Part shown: positions 58,599 through 64,000 of the stretch, piece by piece | Numbering within the stretch: position 1 is the first letter of the stretch | How the letters are laid out: every line of letters starts with the position of its first letter | Source: Streptomyces sp. C10-9-1 | Lineage (GTDB): Bacteria; Actinomycetota; Actinomycetes; Streptomycetales; Streptomycetaceae | Direction of reading: 5' to 3' | DNA: 64,000 nt | NCBI RefSeq assembly: GCF_024497955.1 | Contig: NZ_JANHKP010000012.1 | Location: 62,001 to 126,000, forward strand | Translations under genes and position numbers: made by a program | The notes under the pieces: model-generated | Seen by the model: only the letters and a program-made list of their open reading frames with translations | Databases searched by the model: none | What the model was told of the DNA's origin: nothing

Positions 58599-59603
58599 TC
58601 AGAGCTTGCGCAGGGAGAGCCGCTGCACCTTGTGGTCGGGGCCCTTGCGCAGCACCAGCGTCGCCCGGCCGCGGGTGGGCGCCACGTTCTCCAGCAGGTT
58701 GGGCCGGTTGACGGTGCGCCACATGGAGCGGGCGTAGTCCAGCGCCTCCTCCTCCGAGACCTGGGTGTACTTGCGGAAATAGGACGAGGGGTCCTGGAAG
58801 GCGGTCTCCCGCAGCTTGCGGAAACGATTCAGGTACCAGGTCTCGATGTCCTCGGCGCGTGCGTCGACGTACACGCTGAAGTCGAAGTAGTCGGCGAGGC
58901 CGACCCGGGTGCGCCCGTCCTTGCCCGGCAGCGCCGGCTGGAGCACGTTCAGCCCCTCCACGATCAGGATGTCCGGCCGGCGCACGGTCAGGCGCTCGTC
59001 GGGCACGATGTCGTAGATCAGATGGGAGTAGACGGGGGCGGTGACCTCGTCCTTCCCGGCCTTGATGTCCGCCACGAAGCGGGTGAGGGCGCGCCGGTCG
59101 TAGGACTCGGGGAAGCCCTTGCGGGACATCAGCCCGCGGGCCCTGAGCTCCCGCATCGGCAGCAGGAAGCCGTCCGTGGTCACCAGCTCCACCCGCGGGT
59201 GCTCGGGCCAGCGGGCCAGCAGGGCCTGGAGCAGCCGGGCCACGGTGGACTTGCCGACGGCCACCGAGCCCGCCACCCCGATGACGAAGGGCGTCCCCCG
59301 CTGCGCCCCGTGGCCGTTGCCCGCGTCGCCGAGGAAGGTGTTGAGCGCCCCGCGCAGCCCGGCGGTCGCCTGCACGTACAGGTTCAGCAGCCGGGAGAGC
59401 GGCAGGTACACGTCGCGGACCTCGTCCAGGTCGATGACGTCGCCGAGGCCGCGCAGCCGCTCGACCTCCTCCGCGCTCAGCGGCAGCGGCGTCTTCTCCC
59501 GCAGCGCGCTCCACTCGGCGCGGCTGAGGTCGACGTAGGGGGTCGCCGGAGGCTCGGCCCGGCGGTGGGCGCTTCGTGGCGGCGAAGGGATCACACGCCC
59601 CAT
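58599..59603 (-). CDS. coaA: Pantothenate kinase, type I
   Basis: 334 residues from ATG 59603; an upstream GTG (59645) would add 14 unsupported residues. It phosphorylates pantothenate, the controlled step of CoA synthesis. Walker A GVAGSVAVGKSTVARLL, ELVTTDGFLLP, GFPESYDRRAL and the NRFRKLRETAFQDPSSYF block identify the bacterial type I enzyme, normally inhibited by CoA. It feeds cofactor to AcpS (63373). Confidence 0.95.
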   Translation of the reverse strand: MGRVIPSPPRSAHRRAEPPATPYVDLSRAEWSALREKTPLPLSAEEVERLRGLGDVIDLDEVRDVYLPLSRLLNLYVQATAGLRGALNTFLGDAGNGHGAQRGTPFVIGVAGSVAVGKSTVARLLQALLARWPEHPRVELVTTDGFLLPMRELRARGLMSRKGFPESYDRRALTRFVADIKAGKDEVTAPVYSHLIYDIVPDERLTVRRPDILIVEGLNVLQPALPGKDGRTRVGLADYFDFSVYVDARAEDIETWYLNRFRKLRETAFQDPSSYFRKYTQVSEEEALDYARSMWRTVNRPNLLENVAPTRGRATLVLRKGPDHKVQRLSLRKL

Positions 59604-59684
59604 TGTCGTGTCTGGGGACCGGGTGTGGGGCGTGGGGTGGGTCACGCGGGATGCGGGCCCGAGGACCCGGCCGCCGCGGGGGCC

Positions 59685-61103
59685 TCAGTCCCTCCGGGCC
59701 GTGACGCGGCCGCGGCGGACGGCGTCGAGCAGGGCCTGGTGGTCCCGTTCGTTCTGGTCGGCGTAGCGCTCCGCGAAGGTTGCCACCGCGCGGTCGAAGG
59801 AGTCGCTGCCGCCGAGGTACGAGGCGATGGCGATCCGGTCGCCCGACCGGGCGTGGGCGCGGGCCAGCGTCCCGCCGCACAGCGCGCCGAAGAGCCGCAT
59901 CGCCTTGGGCGTCATCCGGGTGGCGTCCGGGACGAGCTTCCAGTCCCGCAGCTGCCTCAGGTAGAAGTCGCGCTGCGCCCCGTCGATGCCCTCGACGCGC
60001 TCCCAGCCCAGCAGGATGTCGCCCGCGGACTGCATCAGCCGCTGTCCCGCCACCACCCGCTCGCCCTGCGTGGCGAACTCGGTGTCCCCCAGGTGCGGGG
60101 CCAGCACCGAGGTGTCCGCCTCCTTGGCCTGGAGGAACAGCGGGTCGGTGTCGTCCCGGCCGAGGAGCAGCACGATCCAGCAGCGCGTCCCCACGCTGCC
60201 GACGCCGACCACCTTGCGCGCCATGTCCACCGGGGTGAACTGCGACAGCAGGTGCCGGCGGTCGCTGCGCAGGCTCGCGCGGTAGCGCAGCAGCAGGCTG
60301 GTGATCTTCTCCTCCAGCACGGCGCGCTCCACCTCGGGCAGCAGGTCCGCGAGGGGGACGAGGAGCGGCGGATCGGCCGCGATCCGCCGCTCCCCGCCGA
60401 CCACGGTGCTCAGCCGCCCGTAGGCCTGGAGGCTGTCGCGGCCGCGGGCCTTGGCGAGCGAGCGGTCCAGCCGGCGGCGGCCCCGGGCGTGCAGGTGCTC
60501 GGCCGCGACGGCCTTGATCTGCGCGGCGTCCGACCTGGCGTACCAGACGTCCATCAGCCGCATCCGCGCGAAGCGGTGCATGTGCTCGCGGTAGGAGCGC
60601 ACGCAGTCCCGGGCGATCCTGCTCCGCTGGGCGTCGGAGAAGCCGTTCTCCCTGCCCGCGATCACCAGGCTGGTGGCGAGCCGCTTGAGGTCCCACTCCC
60701 AGGGGCCGGGGAGGGTCTCGTCGAAGTCGTTGATGTCGAAGATCAGGTTCCGTTCGGCGGAGGCCAGCAGCCGGAAGTTGAGCATGTGGGCGTCGCCGCA
60801 GAGCTGTGTGCGCAGGCCGGTGTCGGCTGTGGTGGCGAGGTCGCCCGCCATCACGGCCGCGGCGCCCCGGTAGAAGCGGAACGGGGACTCGGACATCCGC
60901 CCGTAGCGGAGCGGCACCAGCTCCCGCACGCGCCGCGCCGACTGCTTCTCGATCACGTCCACGGGGTCGGCCCGGTGGCGGGAGGGGGCGAACTCGCTGT
61001 GGGCCGAGCGGGGGGCGCGGGTACGCGCCGCGCGGCCGCGGGCGGCCCGCTCCCCGGCGGAGAGCCGGACCTGCCGGGTCGGCGTCATGGGCTGGGGCTT
61101 CAC
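59685..61103 (-). CDS. DUF2252 family protein
   Basis: 472 residues from GTG 61103, four bases after AGGAGG; ATG 61088 has no ribosome site. The family has a protein-kinase-like fold: MSESPFRFYRGAAAVMAGDL, CGDAHMLNFR, IFDINDFDETLPGPWEWDLKRLATSL and VGVGSVGTRCWIVLLLG are its hallmarks (the HxN / DxxD pattern resembles kinase catalytic loops). Substrate unknown. It is transcribed toward coaA with an 81-base gap. Confidence 0.85.
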   Translation of the reverse strand: MKPQPMTPTRQVRLSAGERAARGRAARTRAPRSAHSEFAPSRHRADPVDVIEKQSARRVRELVPLRYGRMSESPFRFYRGAAAVMAGDLATTADTGLRTQLCGDAHMLNFRLLASAERNLIFDINDFDETLPGPWEWDLKRLATSLVIAGRENGFSDAQRSRIARDCVRSYREHMHRFARMRLMDVWYARSDAAQIKAVAAEHLHARGRRRLDRSLAKARGRDSLQAYGRLSTVVGGERRIAADPPLLVPLADLLPEVERAVLEEKITSLLLRYRASLRSDRRHLLSQFTPVDMARKVVGVGSVGTRCWIVLLLGRDDTDPLFLQAKEADTSVLAPHLGDTEFATQGERVVAGQRLMQSAGDILLGWERVEGIDGAQRDFYLRQLRDWKLVPDATRMTPKAMRLFGALCGGTLARAHARSGDRIAIASYLGGSDSFDRAVATFAERYADQNERDHQALLDAVRRGRVTARRD

Positions 61104-61475
61104 CGCGCCTCCTGGGGGTGCGTGCCATGGGACCGTGCGCCCCCGGACGGGGCGGGGCGTGCCGTGGTCGGCGGTGCCGTGCCGGCCCCGGTCTCCAGCA
61201 CACCCCGGATCCGGCCGGCCCGCACCCCCGCCGGTCCGCCGCCGGAGCGCGGCCCGGCGCACGGGAGTCCCGCGCCGGCCCGGCACACGCCGTGCCCGGC
61301 GGTGCGAGCGGCTGCGGGGCCGCGCAGGTGCACCGGCGGGCGTGCGACGACGGCTGCGGTGCCCTCCGCGCTGCCGCACCACCCGCGTGCGCAGCGCACG
61401 GCGCCGTCCCTCCGCCGTGCGGTGCACCGCATCCGACGCCGCCCGCTGATCCACCGGGTACCGCGGGACAGCCCT
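61104..61475. other. GC-rich gap between the DUF2252 gene and glmS
   Basis: About 370 bases with no supported gene; frames in both directions give Arg/Pro/Ala-rich noise. It must hold the divergent promoters for the two genes; only the glmS -10 is evident. Confidence 0.55.
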
Positions 61476-61481
61476 TAGGCT
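61476..61481 (+). promoter_or_regulatory. -10 box of a probable leaderless glmS promoter
   Basis: TAGGCT ends six bases before the ATG and no ribosome site is visible. A leaderless transcript would exclude a glmS ribozyme leader, and none is seen. Confidence 0.5.
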
Positions 61482-61487
61482 GCCGAC

Positions 61488-63335
61488 ATGTGCGGAATCG
61501 TGGGTTACGTCGGCGGGCAGTCGGCGCTGGAAGTGGTCATCGCCGGGCTGAAGCGGCTGGAGTACCGCGGCTACGACTCGGCCGGGGTCGCGGTGCTCGC
61601 CGACGGAGGGCTCGCCGCGGCCAGGAAGGCGGGCAAGCTCGTCAACCTGGAGAAGGAGCTGGGCGAGCGGCCCCTGCCCAGCGGCTCCACCGGCATCGGC
61701 CACACCCGCTGGGCCACGCACGGCGGCCCCACCGATGCCAACGCCCACCCCCATCTGGACAACGCGGGCCGGGTGGCCGTGGTCCACAACGGCATCATCG
61801 AGAACTTCGCCGCGCTCCGCGCCGAGCTGGCCGAGCGGGGCCACGACCTCTCCTCGGAGACGGACACCGAGGTGGTGGCGCATCTGCTCGCCGAGGAGTT
61901 CTCCTCCTCGGCGGACCTGGCCGAGTCCATGCGGCTGGTGTGCCGGCGGCTCCGGGGCGCCTTCACCCTGGTCGCCGTGCACGCCGACGAACCCGGCGTG
62001 GTGGTCGGCGCACGGCGCAACTCCCCGCTGGTCGTGGGCGTCGGCGAGGACGAGTACTTCCTGGCCTCGGACGTGGCCGCGTTCATCGCCCACACCCGCT
62101 CCGCGATCGAGCTCGGGCAGGACCAGGTGGTCGAACTGCGGCGCGAGGGGGTGACGGTCACCGGCTTCGACGGGCTGCCGGCGGACGTCCGCTCCTACCA
62201 CGTGGACTGGGACGCCTCCGCCGCCGAGAAGGGCGGCTACGACTACTTCATGCTCAAGGAGATCGCCGAGCAGCCGAAGGCCGTCGCCGACACCCTCCTC
62301 GGCCGCATCGGCGCGTCGGGCGAACTGACCCTCGACGAGATCCGCATCCCCGCCGCCGAACTGCGCGAGGCGACCAAGGTCGTCATCGTGGCGTGCGGGA
62401 CGGCCTTCCACGCCGGGCTGATCGCCAAGTACGCCATCGAGCACTGGACCCGGGTGCCCTGCGAGGTCGAGCTGGCCAGCGAGTTCCGCTACCGGGACCC
62501 GATCCTCGACCAGCGCACGCTGGTGGTCGCCGTCTCCCAGTCCGGCGAGACCATGGACACCCTGATGGCGCTGCGCCACGCCCGTGAGCAGGGGGCCAGG
62601 GTGCTCGCCATCTGCAACACCAACGGGTCGACCATCCCGCGGGAGTCCGACGCGGTGCTCTACACCCACGCCGGACCGGAGGTCGCCGTCGCCTCCACCA
62701 AGGCCTTCCTCACGCAGGTGGCGGCCTGCTACCTGCTCGCCCTCTACCTCGGCCAGGTGCGCGGCACCCAGTGGGGGGACGAGATCCGGGCCGTTGTGCG
62801 GGACCTCGCGCAGATCGCCGGTCAGGTGGAGCGGGTCCTCGCGACCATGGAGCCGGTGCGCGAGCTGGCCCGTTCGCTGGCCGGCAAGGACACCGTCCTG
62901 TTCCTGGGCCGCCATGTGGGCTACCCGGTCGCCCTGGAGGGCGCGCTGAAGCTCAAGGAACTCGCCTACATGCACGCCGAGGGCTTCGCCGCGGGGGAGC
63001 TCAAGCACGGGCCGATCGCCCTGATCGAGGAGGACCTGCCGGTGGTGGTGGTCGTGCCCTCGCCGCGGGGGCGCTCCGTGCTGCACGGCAAGATCGTCTC
63101 CAACATCCAGGAGATCCGGGCCCGGGGGGCCCGCACCATCGTGATCGCGGAGGAGGGCGACGAGGCGGTCGTGCCCTATGCGGACCACCTGGTGCGGATC
63201 CCGGCCACGCCGACGCTGCTGCAGCCGATGGTGGCCGCCGTGCCGCTCCAGGTCTTCGCCTGCGAACTCGCCACGGCCCGCGGCAACGAGGTGGACCAGC
63301 CGAGGAACCTGGCCAAGTCGGTGACGGTGGAATGA
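61488..63335 (+). CDS. glmS: Glutamine-fructose-6-phosphate aminotransferase
   Basis: 615 residues from ATG 61488. It makes glucosamine-6-P from fructose-6-P and glutamine, the entry to peptidoglycan amino sugars. Cys2 (MCGIVGYVG) is the glutaminase nucleophile; GHTRWATHGGPTDANAHP follows. The two SIS domains carry VACGTAFHAGL, SQSGETMDTL and STKAFLTQVA; the C-terminus LAKSVTVE is canonical. acpS is 37 bases downstream. Confidence 0.97.
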   Translation: MCGIVGYVGGQSALEVVIAGLKRLEYRGYDSAGVAVLADGGLAAARKAGKLVNLEKELGERPLPSGSTGIGHTRWATHGGPTDANAHPHLDNAGRVAVVHNGIIENFAALRAELAERGHDLSSETDTEVVAHLLAEEFSSSADLAESMRLVCRRLRGAFTLVAVHADEPGVVVGARRNSPLVVGVGEDEYFLASDVAAFIAHTRSAIELGQDQVVELRREGVTVTGFDGLPADVRSYHVDWDASAAEKGGYDYFMLKEIAEQPKAVADTLLGRIGASGELTLDEIRIPAAELREATKVVIVACGTAFHAGLIAKYAIEHWTRVPCEVELASEFRYRDPILDQRTLVVAVSQSGETMDTLMALRHAREQGARVLAICNTNGSTIPRESDAVLYTHAGPEVAVASTKAFLTQVAACYLLALYLGQVRGTQWGDEIRAVVRDLAQIAGQVERVLATMEPVRELARSLAGKDTVLFLGRHVGYPVALEGALKLKELAYMHAEGFAAGELKHGPIALIEEDLPVVVVVPSPRGRSVLHGKIVSNIQEIRARGARTIVIAEEGDEAVVPYADHLVRIPATPTLLQPMVAAVPLQVFACELATARGNEVDQPRNLAKSVTVE

Positions 63336-63372
63336 GCGCCGAGCGCGCGGGAGGGGCGGGAGGGTCCGGAAG

Positions 63373-63741
63373 ATGATCATCGGGGTGGGGATCGACGTGG
63401 CGGAGATCGACCGCTTCGCCGCGTCGATGGAGCGGACGCCCGGCATGGCCGGGCGCCTGTTCGTGGAGCACGAGTTGCTGCTGCCGAGCGGGGAGCGCCG
63501 GGGCTACGCGTCCCTGGCGGCCCGGTTCGCCGCGAAGGAGGCCCTGGCCAAGGCCCTCGGCGCGCCCGCGGGACTGCTCTGGACCGACGCGGAGGTCTAC
63601 GTGGAGGACTCGGGGCGCCCCCGGCTGCGGGTACGCGGCACGGTGGCCGCGCGCGCGGCCGAGCTGGGTGTGCGCAGCTGGCACCTGTCGCTGAGCCACG
63701 ACGCGGGCGTGGCCTCCGCGGTGGTCGTGGCCGAGGGCTGA
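63373..63741 (+). CDS. acpS: Holo-[acyl-carrier-protein] synthase
   Basis: 122 residues from ATG 63373, after GGAAG. It moves phosphopantetheine from CoA to the fatty-acid ACP. Asp8 in MIIGVGIDVAEIDRF and Glu56 in RFAAKEALAKALG bind magnesium; LGVRSWHLSLSHD is the C-terminal motif. It probably shares a transcript with glmS. Confidence 0.96.
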   Translation: MIIGVGIDVAEIDRFAASMERTPGMAGRLFVEHELLLPSGERRGYASLAARFAAKEALAKALGAPAGLLWTDAEVYVEDSGRPRLRVRGTVAARAAELGVRSWHLSLSHDAGVASAVVVAEG

Positions 63742-63752
63742 CCGCGCCGCTC

Positions 63753-63775
63753 CCGGGCCGCCCGGAGCGGCCCGG
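63753..63775 (+). terminator. acpS terminator
   Basis: CCGGGCCGC pairs with GCGGCCCGG around CCGGA, 11 bases after acpS. Confidence 0.6.
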
Positions 63776-63868
63776 GCGGCGGGCCCGGCCCCAACCCGGC
63801 CCTTCCCCGGCCGACTTGCCGCCCCGCCCGGCACGCGGCGGCCACCCCGGTGCGGCAGACTCGGGGGC

Positions 63869-64000
63869 ATGCGTAGCGCGTACACCGTCGAAGCCGTCCG
63901 CCACGCCGAGGCGCAGCTCATGGCCCGGCTGCCCGAGGGCGCGCTGATGCAGCGCGCCGCGGCCGGGCTGGCCGCCGCCTGTGCCAGGGTGCTGGGCCGG
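63869..64000 (+). CDS. Start of a probable bifunctional NAD(P)HX repair enzyme, cut by the window edge
   Basis: 44 codons from ATG 63869: MRSAYTVEAVRHAEAQLMARL, then GALMQRAAAGLAAACARVLG. The N-terminal pattern (AVRxAE...LMQRAAAGLA) fits the YjeF_N/NnrE epimerase domain, and this gene follows acpS in Streptomyces, usually fused to the NnrD dehydratase. CAGACT ends seven bases before the ATG, so it may be leaderless. Only the very start is visible. Confidence 0.65.
   Translation, partial: MRSAYTVEAVRHAEAQLMARLPEGALMQRAAAGLAAACARVLGR

Noticed and set aside
61104..61487. glmS ribozyme before glmS
   Set aside because: No ribozyme core is visible and the -10 box lies six bases from the start codon.
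58270..63446. Frames of 900-1250 codons on both strands around coaA, the DUF2252 gene and glmS
   Set aside because: One contains the true DUF2252 protein at its end, but the extension and the others lack any domain and cross supported genes.

Overview
The window looks like core chromosome of a Streptomyces or a very close actinobacterium. GC is very high, GTG and TTG starts are common, -10 boxes follow TANNNT, and many genes appear leaderless. RpoB has the 1161-residue length and the TTG-start context I know from Streptomyces, and the tRNA-Thr/tRNA-Met/rpmG, tRNA-Trp/secE/nusG and glmM/coaA/glmS/acpS order is the Streptomyces one. There is no prophage, insertion sequence, CRISPR array or biosynthetic cluster.

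Left part (1-10.3 kb): housekeeping and small accessory genes. These are a truncated membrane protein, an NAD(P)-binding protein, an amidohydrolase whose metal site looks degenerate, tRNA-Thr and tRNA-Met followed by rpmG, a pair of MaoC-like dehydratase subunits, a TetR/MFS efflux pair with a matching AT-rich operator-like site before each gene, murB, an adenosine deaminase-like gene and an aspartate aminotransferase.

Centre-left (10.4-31.2 kb): tRNA-Trp, secE, nusG, rplKA, a lipoprotein gene, rplJL with an L10-type leader, rpoBC, two hypothetical genes on the minus strand, a roughly 1-kb GC-rich stretch with no convincing gene, then the str operon rpsL-rpsG-fusA-tuf. Only about 3.4 kb separates tuf from rpsJ. 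That interval holds a secreted serine protease, two very small ORFs and a DUF1275 membrane protein. From memory, the tuf-rpsJ interval of S. coelicolor is much longer.

Centre-right (34-51 kb): the S10, spc and alpha clusters run without strand change: rpsJ-rplCDWB-rpsS-rplV-rpsC-rplP-rpmC-rpsQ, rplN-rplX-rplE-rpsN-rpsH-rplF-rplR-rpsE-rpmD-rplO, secY-adk-map, infA-rpmJ-rpsM-rpsK-rpoA-rplQ, then truA. rpsD is absent from the alpha cluster, as I expect for Streptomyces. Many genes overlap by one base (TGATG or TAATG), while other junctions carry perfect hairpins or structured leaders.

Right part (52-64 kb): a membrane-anchored secreted-domain protein, an ABC-F ATPase, rplM-rpsI, then cell-envelope and cofactor genes: glmM, a DUF389 membrane protein, coaA, a DUF2252 protein, glmS, acpS and the first 44 codons of a probable NAD(P)HX repair enzyme.

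I see no clear new multi-gene system. The most interesting material is regulatory: a near-identical 25-nt hairpin element in the 5' leaders of both rpsL and rpsJ, structured leaders before secY and rpsM, paired perfect hairpins between rpsQ and rplN, and the candidate TetR operators.
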